This document shows, piece by piece, positions 1 to 7,532 of a stretch of 10,460 nt of DNA (positions within the stretch are counted from its first letter, which is position 1; each line of letters begins with the position of its first letter). The position numbers were made by a program, and so were the translations under genes. The stretch covers positions 1 to 10,460 of the forward strand of contig JAIWOH010000205.1 in NCBI GenBank assembly GCA_020216985.1. The letters run 5' to 3'. The notes below the pieces were generated by a model. The model saw only the letters and a list, made by a program, of their open reading frames with translations, did not search any database and was not told the DNA's origin. Source of the stretch: Nitrospira sp. (GTDB taxonomy: Bacteria; Nitrospirota; Nitrospiria; Nitrospirales; Nitrospiraceae).

Positions 1-1848
1 CACGTCCTGGGCCACGACACCGATCCTGAAGGTGAGATGTCGTTCTTTCAACCGGACCAAGAAACGACGTTTTCCGAGTTGTTTGGCCTGTTCAGCGATG
101 TTCAATTGGGTGCCTCCGTCATCGGTTTGCTGTCACTCGCGGTCCTGGTGGCATGGGAACGGTGGAAGCCGCTCAAGGAATCTCTTGTTCCGGCTCCTCT
201 GGTCGTGGTGCTCCTGGGCGTCGGAGCAGGCCTGTGGTTTGAGCACCTTGGCGATCCCTGGCTGATCAAGTCGAGCCATTTCGTTCAAGTTCCGATCATC
301 GAGGACCTTCGGGGACTCCTGTCCCTCCTGTCGCCGCCGGCCTTTTCACAGTGGGGAAACCCGGCGGTGTACACCGCGGCCCTCACCATCGCGGTGGTTG
401 CGTCTCTGGAGACTCTCTTAAACATCCAAGCCGTGGACAAACTTGACCCCCGGCAACGTCCTTCCCCAACGAATCGCGAGCTGCTGGCCCAAGGGGTTGG
501 AAACATCGTCTCCGGCTTGATCGGCGGGCTTCCTGTCACATCGGTCATTGTGCGCAGCTCCGTCAACGTCATGGCGGGCGGGGAAACGAAACGGTCCGCC
601 GTTATTCATGGAATCCTGTTGCTAGTGGCCGTTCCGCTTATTCCAACGTGGCTCAACAGAATCCCTCTTTCTTCCCTGGCGGCGATTCTGCTGGTGACCG
701 GCGTCAAACTTGCGAGCCCCGCGTTGGTCAAACAGATGTGGAGCGAAGGACGATCTCAGTTTTTGCCGTTCGGGGTGACGGTCGTCGCCATCGTTCTGAC
801 CGATCTTCTCACCGGCATTCTCATCGGCTTGGCGACCGCCATCGGGTTCATTCTCCACAGCAACATGCGCCACCCAATGCGGCGCATCGTCGAGAAACAC
901 CTGGGCGGGGAAGTCCTGCACATTGAACTGACCAATCAAGTGAGCTTCTTGAATCGCGCAGCTCTCGCTCACGCGCTGTCGGAAGCCCCGGCGAACGGCC
1001 ATGTGCTGATCGATGCTCAAAATACGGACTACATCGACCCGGACGTACTCGACCTGATTCGAGACTTTAAGGAACTGTCCGCTCCCGCCCGTCATATCGA
1101 GGTCAGCTTGGTCGGGTTTAAGGCCGAATACCAGTTCGAGGATCGGATTCAATACCTCGACTATTCGACCCGTGAGCTTCAGAAGTCACTCACTCCCCGA
1201 CAGGTCCTTCAAATCCTGAAAGACGGGAACGAGCGGTTTCGCAGCGGTCGTCGTCTCACCAGAGACCTGGTCCGTCAGATCCGAGCGACGGCCGATCGAC
1301 AACATCCATTGGCCGTCGTGCTGAGCTGCATCGATTCAAGAACCCCCGCCGAGATCATTTTTGATTTGGGGATGGGGGATATTTTCAGCATCCGCATCGC
1401 GGGAAATGTCGTAAACCCTCAGATTCTGGCCAGCGCGGAGTACGGTTGCGCGGTCGCCGGAGCCAAGCTGATTCTTGTGTTGGGCCATACGCACTGCGGA
1501 GCCGTCACCACGGCGGTCAAGCTGGCTTGTTCCGCTCAGACCGCCGCCGCGGCCACAGGATGCGATCACCTCGGATCCATCGTCACCGACATTCAGTCTT
1601 CTATCGACCCGACCGCCTGTCGGGATCTGCGAGAGGGAGAACAGAGCCGGTTCGACGCCTTCATTGACACCGTCACCCGTCAAAACGTGCAGCGGGCGGT
1701 CGAATCTTTCCGCTGGCACAGTCGCTCGTTGGACAAGCTCGTTCACGACCGGCGCATCGCCATTGTCGGCGCCCTGTATCACGTGGAAAGCGGAGCGATC
1801 GAGATAGTAACGGAACTTCCGGCAGAGCCGCCGGCTCCGCTCCCTTGA
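1..1848 (+). CDS. SulP-family anion transporter fused to a beta-class carbonic anhydrase (5' end outside the window)
   Basis: The reading frame is open to base 1, so an internal ATG at 37 is not the true start and the N-terminal half of the transporter is missing; 615 codons are visible. Counting from the ATG at 37, residues 20-275 hold hydrophobic membrane segments and the conserved SulP stretch GLIGGLPVTSVIVRSS (about 160-175). Residues about 293-365 fit a STAS domain, and about 385-590 are a beta-carbonic anhydrase. The zinc site is complete: C431 and the D433/R435 pair in CIDSR, then H484 and C487 in GHTHCG. SulP proteins move sulfate, bicarbonate or related anions across the inner membrane, and beta-carbonic anhydrase interconverts CO2 and bicarbonate. 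Such fusions are known in the SulP family. Bicarbonate as substrate is inferred from the fused enzyme. The stop faces the P1 peptidase gene end-to-end, 49 bases away. Confidence 0.93.
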   Translation, partial: HVLGHDTDPEGEMSFFQPDQETTFSELFGLFSDVQLGASVIGLLSLAVLVAWERWKPLKESLVPAPLVVVLLGVGAGLWFEHLGDPWLIKSSHFVQVPIIEDLRGLLSLLSPPAFSQWGNPAVYTAALTIAVVASLETLLNIQAVDKLDPRQRPSPTNRELLAQGVGNIVSGLIGGLPVTSVIVRSSVNVMAGGETKRSAVIHGILLLVAVPLIPTWLNRIPLSSLAAILLVTGVKLASPALVKQMWSEGRSQFLPFGVTVVAIVLTDLLTGILIGLATAIGFILHSNMRHPMRRIVEKHLGGEVLHIELTNQVSFLNRAALAHALSEAPANGHVLIDAQNTDYIDPDVLDLIRDFKELSAPARHIEVSLVGFKAEYQFEDRIQYLDYSTRELQKSLTPRQVLQILKDGNERFRSGRRLTRDLVRQIRATADRQHPLAVVLSCIDSRTPAEIIFDLGMGDIFSIRIAGNVVNPQILASAEYGCAVAGAKLILVLGHTHCGAVTTAVKLACSAQTAAAATGCDHLGSIVTDIQSSIDPTACRDLREGEQSRFDAFIDTVTRQNVQRAVESFRWHSRSLDKLVHDRRIAIVGALYHVESGAIEIVTELPAEPPAPLP

Positions 1849-1860
1849 AGAAAAGACGTT

Positions 1861-1884
1861 CCTTCCGCTGTCAATTCGGAAAGG
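1861..1884. terminator. Imperfect stem-loop between convergent genes, possible bidirectional terminator
   Basis: Bases 1861-1867 (CCTTCCG) pair with 1877-1884 (CGGAAAGG) with one bulged base, around a 9-base loop. It lies in the 49-base gap where the SulP-carbonic anhydrase gene and the minus-strand block converge. No proper T-run follows on the plus strand; on the minus strand only a loose pyrimidine stretch follows. The position suits a terminator but the structure is weak. Confidence 0.3.
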
Positions 1885-1897
1885 TCTCGCGCTCCGG

Positions 1898-3127
1898 TCA
1901 TCGGCGGATAGTGTCCGCCAAGATGACCTTCAGGCGATCGAGATCGATGGCCTCCGCCCGATAGCCGTCCCGACCGACCGTCGTGGTCGCCATGGTCAGG
2001 GCGTTGAGCACGGCCTCCTCTGTCGCCTCCACGGTCGCGGTGATTAACGGATTCAAATGGACGTCGGCCAGGTGGATCAGGGTATAGGTCGGCTCTTGAG
2101 GGTCATGAGGGATGACATTAGCCGTGGAAAACGCCAGCATGAAATCTCCGCTCCCATGGCGGGCGGTCGCCCCGGTGCGGGCAAGACCCAGCGCGGCTCG
2201 TTTGGCCAGGCGGCCGAGTTGGCGGCTGTCGAGCGGCGCGTCCGTCGCGATGACAATGATGATCGACCCCTCATGCGGTCCCGACTGAAGAGCTTCCGCT
2301 CGCGGCGAGGCCGATTCGTAGAGCCGGCCGACCGGCACGCCGTTCATCACCAGCTCGTGCCTGCGCCCGTGATTGGCGTTGACAAGCACTCCCACCGTGT
2401 AGCCTCCCTCTTGCGGAGGCAATTTGCGCGACGACGTGCCGATCCCTCCCTTAAATCCATAGGCAATCATCCCGGTTCCGGCCCCCACCGCTCCTTCCTG
2501 CACCGGCCCGCCCTCGGCGCCGTCCAGCGCGGCAACGACGTCCTCTTCCGCAACATGCCGTCCCTGAATGTCGTTTAATCGTCCGTCATCGCACTCGGCG
2601 ACGACCGGCGTCAGGGTGTCGTCGGAGATCCCGATCGCGGGATACCGTTTGATCATCCAACTGATGACGCCGTTGGCGACGCGGGGAACGTTGAGTGTGT
2701 TTGTGAGCGCGATCGGGTATTCGAGAAAACCGGATTCCGCGACCCATGACAGGCCCGTCATCTCGCCCGTACCGTTGAGGACGAAGGAGCCGGCAGGGAC
2801 TTTCTTTCGCCACACGTCCTCGCGCGGGATGATCACCGTGACGCCGGTCCGCACCGGTCCTTCGCCCGGTTTCAGGGGTCCCTCTCCTTGGACCAACGTC
2901 CGGTGACCGACCTTCACTCCTGCCACGTCGGTGATGGCGTTGAACGGTCCGGGCTGATACTGCCCCACGATGATGCCCAGCTCACGGACCCGCTGACGGA
3001 CATCCGCCGCGTCGCCCGCCTGGACCAAGAGGGCGGTCCAAAAGAACATGCACCAGACCGCCACTGCAACGGTAGATCGTAACGCGAACCAAAAGGCGTG
3101 CGGAACATGGGACAACTTAGATGTCAT
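1898..3127 (-). CDS. P1-family (DmpA-like, S58) aminopeptidase, exported
   Basis: The 409-residue product matches the P1/DmpA family, N-terminal-nucleophile peptidases that cut themselves into two chains and remove N-terminal residues from peptides. Visible family stretches are GPFNAITDVAGVKVGH (about 60-75), GAGTGMIAYGFKGGIGTSSR (215-234) and EGSIIIVIATDAPL (286-299). By comparison with DmpA, cleavage should fall between G287 and S288, with S288 as nucleophile; this is family knowledge, not shown here. Residues 14-36 form a hydrophobic segment followed by small residues (QAGDA), which suggests a Sec signal peptide and a periplasmic enzyme. The frame stays open upstream to 3220, but the ATG at 3127 is preferred: GAGGAA lies about 7 bases upstream and the signal peptide then begins at the N-terminus. 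The gene overlaps the end of the beta-CASP gene by 11 bases, so it is probably coupled to it. Confidence 0.9.
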   Translation of the reverse strand: MTSKLSHVPHAFWFALRSTVAVAVWCMFFWTALLVQAGDAADVRQRVRELGIIVGQYQPGPFNAITDVAGVKVGHRTLVQGEGPLKPGEGPVRTGVTVIIPREDVWRKKVPAGSFVLNGTGEMTGLSWVAESGFLEYPIALTNTLNVPRVANGVISWMIKRYPAIGISDDTLTPVVAECDDGRLNDIQGRHVAEEDVVAALDGAEGGPVQEGAVGAGTGMIAYGFKGGIGTSSRKLPPQEGGYTVGVLVNANHGRRHELVMNGVPVGRLYESASPRAEALQSGPHEGSIIIVIATDAPLDSRQLGRLAKRAALGLARTGATARHGSGDFMLAFSTANVIPHDPQEPTYTLIHLADVHLNPLITATVEATEEAVLNALTMATTTVGRDGYRAEAIDLDRLKVILADTIRR

Positions 3128-4514
3128 GGCTGCTTCCTCGATGGGGAATCCGCACGTCGATGCGCGGATGTTCGGCTTGGATGGCGGCCGCCAACGACAG
3201 CGCCTGTTTTTCCTCCCCATGCACGACGAAGATCACACTGGGCTCGGGAGTGATCGCTCTGATATACGCCAACAGATCGTTTCGATCCGCGTGGGCGGAC
3301 AGACCGTTGAACGTTACGACCTGCGCGCGCCTCGGCGTCGGCACCCCGAAAATAGGAACCACATCCCATCCTTCCACGAGCTTTCTTCCCAATGTGTGTT
3401 CGGCTTGAAAGCCGACGAACACGACGACGTTCGCCTCGTCTTGAATCGCGTGTTTGAGATGGTGGACGACGCGCCCGCCTTCGCACATGCCCGATGATGA
3501 GATGATGACGCAGGGGCCTTTCATGGCGTTGAGCCGTTTGCTCTCCTCGGGCGAAGAGACGAACCGGATGTAGCGCGAGGCGAAGGGGTCATCCCCCGAT
3601 GCAAAGGTTTTGAGCGTATCTTCGTCATAACAGTCTGGATGGCGACGGAAGATCTCCGTGACTTGGCCGGCCAACGGCGAGTCGATATAGATGGGGATGG
3701 GATCGACTCGCCCCTCGCCGATCAATTCCTTGATCCGCATCACCAAGTCCTGCGTGCGGCCCACGGCGAAGGCCGGCACGATGATTTTGCTTTTGTGGAG
3801 TTTGGCATGGGCGATGAGCCCGGCCGCTTTTTGTTTGATCTCTTCTCCGAGTTGCTCGTGCAAACGGTCTCCATAGGTGGACTCGACGATGAGGACGTCG
3901 CAGGGCGGCGGAGGTTCGGGATCGCGCACGATGGGCATATGGGCTCGGCCCAGGTCTCCGCTGAACAACACCGTCGTCGTATTGCCACGAGCGGTGTATT
4001 TGACTCTGATCGCAGCCGAACCGAGAATGTGACCGGCATCATGAAAGGTCGCGGTGACCCGAGGGGCGATCTTGATCTGATCTCCGTAACGCTCCCCTTC
4101 GAACCGTCGGACAATGGCGCGGACATCCTTGCTGGTGTAGAAAGGCCGGATGCACCTTCTCCTGTTTCGGTTTTCCCGTTTGTTCACGTAGCGGCAATCG
4201 CTTTCTTGAATCCGAGCCGAGTCCTCAAGCATGAGGCCGGCTAAGTCCGCCGTGGCCTTGGTGGCGTAAACTTTTCCGGAAAACCCGTGCTGCGGTAGAA
4301 CCGGCAAGGCGCCGGAATGGTCAATGTGCGCGTGGGAGAGCAGAACTGCGTCGATGGATTTAGGGTCAAATCCCAACGAGCGATTGTGATGAAAACTTTC
4401 GTCCCTCCGCCCTTGGAAGAGGCCGCAATCAAAGAGGAGCCTGAAGCCCGGAACTTCCATCAGATGCCGGCTCCCCGTCACCGACCGGGCCGCACCGTGG
4501 AAGGACAGTTTCAT
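3117..4514 (-). CDS. Metallo-beta-lactamase fold / beta-CASP ribonuclease with RMMBL domain
   Basis: The 465-residue protein has the full motif set of the bacterial beta-CASP RNase group (CPSF73/Ysh1-like; Thermus TTHA0252 is a characterised relative). Metal site: HAHIDH at 61-66, H162 in DAGHILGSA, D187 in SGDLGR. Beta-CASP part: E211 in VESTYGDR, then SSSGMCEGGRVVHH (339-352). C-terminal RNA-metabolising part: H408 in LSAHAD and H432 in VVHGE. All expected catalytic ligands are present, so it is probably an active zinc-dependent, cytoplasmic endo- or exoribonuclease. RNA as substrate is inferred from the family. The ATG shares its bases with the stop of the upstream LOG gene (ATGA), and a GGAG lies 10 bases upstream within that gene. 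The 3' end overlaps the P1 peptidase start by 11 bases. Confidence 0.93.
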   Translation of the reverse strand: MKLSFHGAARSVTGSRHLMEVPGFRLLFDCGLFQGRRDESFHHNRSLGFDPKSIDAVLLSHAHIDHSGALPVLPQHGFSGKVYATKATADLAGLMLEDSARIQESDCRYVNKRENRNRRRCIRPFYTSKDVRAIVRRFEGERYGDQIKIAPRVTATFHDAGHILGSAAIRVKYTARGNTTTVLFSGDLGRAHMPIVRDPEPPPPCDVLIVESTYGDRLHEQLGEEIKQKAAGLIAHAKLHKSKIIVPAFAVGRTQDLVMRIKELIGEGRVDPIPIYIDSPLAGQVTEIFRRHPDCYDEDTLKTFASGDDPFASRYIRFVSSPEESKRLNAMKGPCVIISSSGMCEGGRVVHHLKHAIQDEANVVVFVGFQAEHTLGRKLVEGWDVVPIFGVPTPRRAQVVTFNGLSAHADRNDLLAYIRAITPEPSVIFVVHGEEKQALSLAAAIQAEHPRIDVRIPHRGSSHDI

Positions 4515-5362
4515 GGAGGAAGAACTCCGTTTTGGCGCGCGATTAATTCCCAGGCTTCTTGCGCGGTTTCGGCATAGTGAAACAACTGGAGATCATGCTC
4601 GGCGATGAGGCCGTTGTCGACAAGCCACCACCAGTCGATCAACCGCTCCCAGAAGTCTCGCCCGACCAAGACGACCATGACACGCTCGGTTTTGCCGGTC
4701 TGAAGCAGCGTCAGGGTTTCAAACAACTCGTCGAGCGTGCCGAATCCTCCAGGGAACGCCACCAAGGCTTTGGCGCGCAATAGGAAGTGCATTTTTCTGA
4801 TGGCGAAGTATTTAAACCGAAAGCTGAGATGAGGCGTGATGTAGGGATTCGGCCGTTGCTCGTGTGGCAGCGTGATGTTCAGCCCGATCGATTTGGCGCA
4901 CACGTCGGCGGCTCCTCGATTGGCGGCCTCCATGATTCCCGGCCCTCCGCCGGTGACGATCACATAGTCGCACCGCCCATCGATCTGACAGGTCGAAGAC
5001 ACGATACGCCCGAATTCCCGGGCGATGTCGTAATACTTCGACAGTTCGTACTGACGCTTCGCAATGGCGACTTTGCTCCGAGCTTGGGGATCATCCGGTG
5101 AACGAGCCAGTTCCTCTTCTGCCCGTTGAAGCGCCTCCTTCATGACGCGCGGCTCATGGATCCGCGCACTCCCGAAAACCACGATAGTTGAACGGACGCC
5201 TTCTTCACGCTGAATCAACTCGGGTTTTAAGAGCTCGAGGCCGATACGAATGGGGCGCAGCTCGTCGCGCCGAAGGAACTCCGTATCTTCGAGAGCCGGA
5301 ATGTAAGAGGACGAGAGCTCAGGCGGGCATGGCGCTTGTGCGTCGGGATTGTCCGTGGACAT
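4511..5362 (-). CDS. LOG-family protein (TIGR00730-type nucleoside 5'-monophosphate phosphoribohydrolase)
   Basis: The 283-residue product has the Rossmann-like LOG fold signatures: VFGSARI (62-68), VTGGGPGIMEAANRGA (136-151) and PGGFGTLDE (204-212) with the catalytic-type E212, plus R189/K190 upstream. LOG proteins cleave cytokinin-type nucleoside monophosphates, or ordinary ones such as AMP, to free base and ribose phosphate. Older annotations call them lysine decarboxylases, which is misleading. The protein is longer than minimal LOGs (about 190 aa) because of an N-terminal extension and a charged insert at about 70-115. The frame extends to a TTG at 5386, but ATG 5362 is the better codon. 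No Shine-Dalgarno precedes it; instead TATAAT ends six bases upstream, so the transcript may be leaderless. It overlaps the beta-CASP gene by ATGA. Confidence 0.9.
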   Translation of the reverse strand: MSTDNPDAQAPCPPELSSSYIPALEDTEFLRRDELRPIRIGLELLKPELIQREEGVRSTIVVFGSARIHEPRVMKEALQRAEEELARSPDDPQARSKVAIAKRQYELSKYYDIAREFGRIVSSTCQIDGRCDYVIVTGGGPGIMEAANRGAADVCAKSIGLNITLPHEQRPNPYITPHLSFRFKYFAIRKMHFLLRAKALVAFPGGFGTLDELFETLTLLQTGKTERVMVVLVGRDFWERLIDWWWLVDNGLIAEHDLQLFHYAETAQEAWELIARQNGVLPP

Positions 5363-5368
5363 GGGCGC

Positions 5369-5398
5369 ATTATAGCGGGATGGCAAGTTCGCTGGAAA
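5369..5398 (-). promoter_or_regulatory. Sigma70-like promoter abutting the LOG gene start
   Basis: On the minus strand TTTCCA (5398-5393) and a perfect TATAAT (5374-5369) are 18 bases apart. The -10 box ends six bases before the ATG at 5362, so transcription would be expected to start at or beside the start codon. It lies in the 60-base gap after the second lipoprotein gene and would give LOG, beta-CASP and P1 their own promoter inside the longer block. Confidence 0.5.
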
Positions 5399-5422
5399 CT
5401 ATCAAATGCTAGAGCGCAAATG

Positions 5423-5848
5423 CTAGAACGGCCAGAATTCAATGATCGCATGCTCGTCCGCCTTTCCAAAAGCGTATGCACGGACGATAAGCCGCTTATC
5501 GCAGAGAAACTGGACGTGTTCGATATTGATGCCCGTACCGGACAGAGTGAGCGTGGGCGAGACAGGGGAGATGAGTCGGAAGAGATAGCCAAGGTTAAGC
5601 GAAGCGGAGCGGGTGGTGCTCCAGCGGAATTCGGCAATCAGTTGATCGGCCTCCATGGTAATGTCTTCTGGGGGACCAAGACGCTCCACTACCTGCTGAA
5701 GCGTCGTCTCCCCAAGGCGAATGAACCGCAACTGCTCGGCGGTAATCGCTTCGTTGAATTCCACTCGTCTGACCGCACAGCCCGAGAGGGACAGAATGAG
5801 GATGCCGAGAAGAGCCGCGTTCAGCAAGGGTGAGGAGCGCACGGTCAC
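5423..5848 (-). CDS. Small outer-membrane-type lipoprotein, BamE/SmpA-like (second of a tandem pair)
   Basis: The 141-residue product begins with a lipoprotein signal: a hydrophobic stretch at 8-22 and lipobox LSGC with the acylated cysteine at C24. The mature part has the pattern of BamE/SmpA-like folds, a small helix-helix-sheet domain, here LGETTLQQVVERLGPPEDI followed by alternating beta segments. BamE belongs to the outer-membrane protein assembly complex, but many lipoproteins share the fold without that job, so function is left open. The GTG start is fused to the stop of the preceding lipoprotein gene (GTGA overlap), which decides the start; a second GTG two codons later is possible. 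It ends 60 bases before the LOG gene. The recognisable match is a local motif, so the family call is moderate while the lipoprotein call is firm. Confidence 0.75.
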   Translation of the reverse strand: MTVRSSPLLNAALLGILILSLSGCAVRRVEFNEAITAEQLRFIRLGETTLQQVVERLGPPEDITMEADQLIAEFRWSTTRSASLNLGYLFRLISPVSPTLTLSGTGINIEHVQFLCDKRLIVRAYAFGKADEHAIIEFWPF

Positions 5849-6231
5849 GACCCCCAGGGACGCAGGGAAAAATCCACCCGGTCGGTCCGCTTGCCGTAAA
5901 TGACGTCTTGGACGATACCTTGCTTGTCCAAGAAAATGTAGAGGTTGTCGCTTTTCGCGTTTAATGTAAGCAGATTGAACACGAGTAAAATCAAAGCCGG
6001 AGACTTTGCGTCATAGTAATAGTATTGAAAGATGTCGCGATCCGGCGCCTGATTGATTCGATCGGGCGCTCCCAAGAGTTCGACCACTTGAGTTCGATGG
6101 GTGACCCCCTTTTCGATTCGCCCGAGATTCTCTTCGTCAATGGGATTTCCGATCCGCCCCCGACTGATGACACAGCCCGAAAGGACCAAGGCGAGGGACA
6201 GCAGAAGAATGCCGGTCCGTACGACGATCAT
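5845..6231 (-). CDS. Small outer-membrane-type lipoprotein, BamE/SmpA-like (first of a tandem pair)
   Basis: The 128-residue product has a short signal (hydrophobic 7-17) ending in lipobox LSGC with C20 as lipid site. The body carries a BamE-like motif, IEKGVTHRTQVVELLGAPDR (about 39-58), then aromatic and beta-rich segments (QYYYYD) and a hydrophobic patch LILLVFNLLTL that is unusual for a soluble periplasmic domain. It shares layout and motif with the following gene, suggesting an old tandem duplication. The start is well supported: GGAGG lies four bases before ATG 6231. It begins 18 bases after the GNAT stop and overlaps the next lipoprotein by four bases, so it sits inside the same transcription unit. 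The mature protein should face the periplasm, attached to a membrane; its partner is unknown. Confidence 0.78.
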   Translation of the reverse strand: MIVVRTGILLLSLALVLSGCVISRGRIGNPIDEENLGRIEKGVTHRTQVVELLGAPDRINQAPDRDIFQYYYYDAKSPALILLVFNLLTLNAKSDNLYIFLDKQGIVQDVIYGKRTDRVDFSLRPWGS

Positions 6232-6249
6232 ACAACCTCCATTTCCACG

Positions 6250-6759
6250 CTAACCGCGGCGATGATTTGTTAGAGACTCTAAAACAAAATCCTGTTCGTA
6301 AACGATATATTGTGTCGGTGATAACCCGACACGCCGATAGACGGTTCGGGCCGTCCGATTGTTGCGCGCCACATAGAGCCTGATCCCGCAGTTTGCAGGG
6401 TCGCGCCTTGCCTGTTCAAGCACATGGCGGTATAGAGCCCGATAGATCCCTTGTCGCCGCCATGCGGGATCGACATAGACGCTTTGTATCCATAAAAATA
6501 TCCCATTGCGCCAGTCGCTCCATTCATAGGTGAGCATCAGTTGACCCACGATGCGCCGCCGGCTCCTTTCCCTGGCTTCCGCGATTATAAACGATCCGAG
6601 CCGAGGGTCGGAGAGGACCGCGTGAATTCCTTTGCGTAGCCGTGTTTCATCGAGCCGCTTCCCCTCGGTTTCCCTTGCCATGGCAAGACTGAATGCGACG
6701 AGCGCATTCATGTCGTCTCGCTTCGCCGGCCGTATTCGCACCATTGGTGTCTTTTTCAT
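6250..6759 (-). CDS. GNAT-family N-acetyltransferase
   Basis: The 169-residue product fits the GNAT fold. Acetyl-CoA binding motif A is seen as IQSVYVDPAWRRQGIYRALY (91-110), where RRQGIY corresponds to the R/Q-x-x-G-x-G/A loop; the usual second glycine is replaced by Y106. Motif B is seen at NNRTARTVYRRVGL (133-146), with the conserved Asn and Tyr. The N-terminus (VRIRPAKRDDMNAL) is the usual first beta strand and helix. It should transfer an acetyl group from acetyl-CoA to an amine in the cytoplasm; the substrate cannot be read from the sequence. The ATG at 6759 overlaps the DUF502 stop as ATGA, which fixes the start, though an ATG five codons in is possible. It ends 18 bases before the first lipoprotein gene. 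Confidence 0.88.
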   Translation of the reverse strand: MKKTPMVRIRPAKRDDMNALVAFSLAMARETEGKRLDETRLRKGIHAVLSDPRLGSFIIAEARERSRRRIVGQLMLTYEWSDWRNGIFLWIQSVYVDPAWRRQGIYRALYRHVLEQARRDPANCGIRLYVARNNRTARTVYRRVGLSPTQYIVYEQDFVLESLTNHRRG

Positions 6760-7373
6760 GGATCAGGAGCGACGGCGCTCGAGCGGCTGAGCCAGCCGCT
6801 CTTGGGCTGATAAAAACCGGCGGAGAACTCCAATTTCATGGCGTCTTCCGGAGGGAGATTGATCGGCACAAGATCCCGTTCCGGGATGAAGGCCAAATAG
6901 CCGGTAAAGGGATGGATCGCCGTCGGAACAAACACCATAAACAGCGTCGAAGGAGGCGGCTCAATTTGGAGAGGAGACGGCGCTGTGCCCATGACGAATC
7001 CAAGCGCCCACAGTCCGTTGCGGGGAAACGGAAATGCGACGACCTTGCTGTGCCCAAACCGTGATCTGAAATTCAGGACGTCCGTCATTCCTTTCAACGT
7101 TAGATAGATGGTCTGCACCAGCGGAATTTGTTCGAGCCGTTGCTCAAGCCGTTCGAGGAGGTTTTTCCCGATGATGTGGTCTGCTAAGATACCGGCCAGA
7201 ACGACAATCATCACGAACAGCAATAACCCAATACCGGGTATCGGATCAGTCATATGGCTTCCGACGATGCCGTCGAGGGTGTTGAAGAGCGTCAAGAGGA
7301 TCAAAATGGTGGCCCACGTTGGAACGAGGAGCACCAATCCCGAGAGAAAAGTCTTTGAGAGCGAATTGGTCAT
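6756..7373 (-). CDS. DUF502 family inner-membrane protein
   Basis: The 205-residue protein has two transmembrane segments (about 8-30 and 46-66) and the DUF502 features after them: IPLVQTIYLTLKGMTDVL (83-100), a beta-rich domain, and VFVPTAIHPFTGYL (147-160), which corresponds to the family's VPTTPNPTSG-type motif in altered form. The biochemical role of DUF502 is not established. A GTG at 7400 would add nine residues, but neither start has a clear Shine-Dalgarno. ATG 7373 is preferred because the first membrane helix then begins at the usual distance from the N-terminus. It is the first gene of the long minus-strand block and is divergent from the Trm112 gene. Its stop overlaps the GNAT start. 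Confidence 0.85.
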   Translation of the reverse strand: MTNSLSKTFLSGLVLLVPTWATILILLTLFNTLDGIVGSHMTDPIPGIGLLLFVMIVVLAGILADHIIGKNLLERLEQRLEQIPLVQTIYLTLKGMTDVLNFRSRFGHSKVVAFPFPRNGLWALGFVMGTAPSPLQIEPPPSTLFMVFVPTAIHPFTGYLAFIPERDLVPINLPPEDAMKLEFSAGFYQPKSGWLSRSSAVAPDP

Positions 7374-7423
7374 TGGCGAAATAGCCGCTTCTTTTCTCAC
7401 GGACTTTAGTGCAGTCTAGCAAA

Positions 7424-7487
7424 ATTTGTTTCCTGAAGGAAAACCGGCTTGTGTTTTCTATTCCGTCCGGATGAAGATGTTTTCATC
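7424..7487. promoter_or_regulatory. Divergent intergenic region with two small inverted repeats
   Basis: Between the DUF502 and Trm112 genes lie two inverted repeats. The first, near 7427-7443, reads GTTTCC-TGAA-GGAAAAC. The second, 7470-7487, is a perfect 6+6 repeat GATGAA-GATGTT-TTCATC. Both genes must be promoted from here, so these could be operator sites. No convincing -35/-10 pair could be fixed on either strand; TAGACT near 7415-7420 on the minus strand is only a weak -10 candidate. Confidence 0.3.
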
Positions 7488-7532
7488 GTGACCGCATAGC
7501 GTCGTCTTATCCTGAAGAAAGGGACCGAAACC

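Noticed and set aside
37..39. ATG at 37 as the true start of the SulP-carbonic anhydrase gene
   Set aside because: The frame is open to base 1 and the visible protein starts in the middle of the SulP membrane domain, so the gene must begin outside the window.
3128..3220. Extra 31 codons at the N-terminus of the P1 peptidase
   Set aside because: They are rich in Arg and Pro, lie inside the beta-CASP gene and would bury the signal peptide; the ATG at 3127 has a good ribosome binding site.
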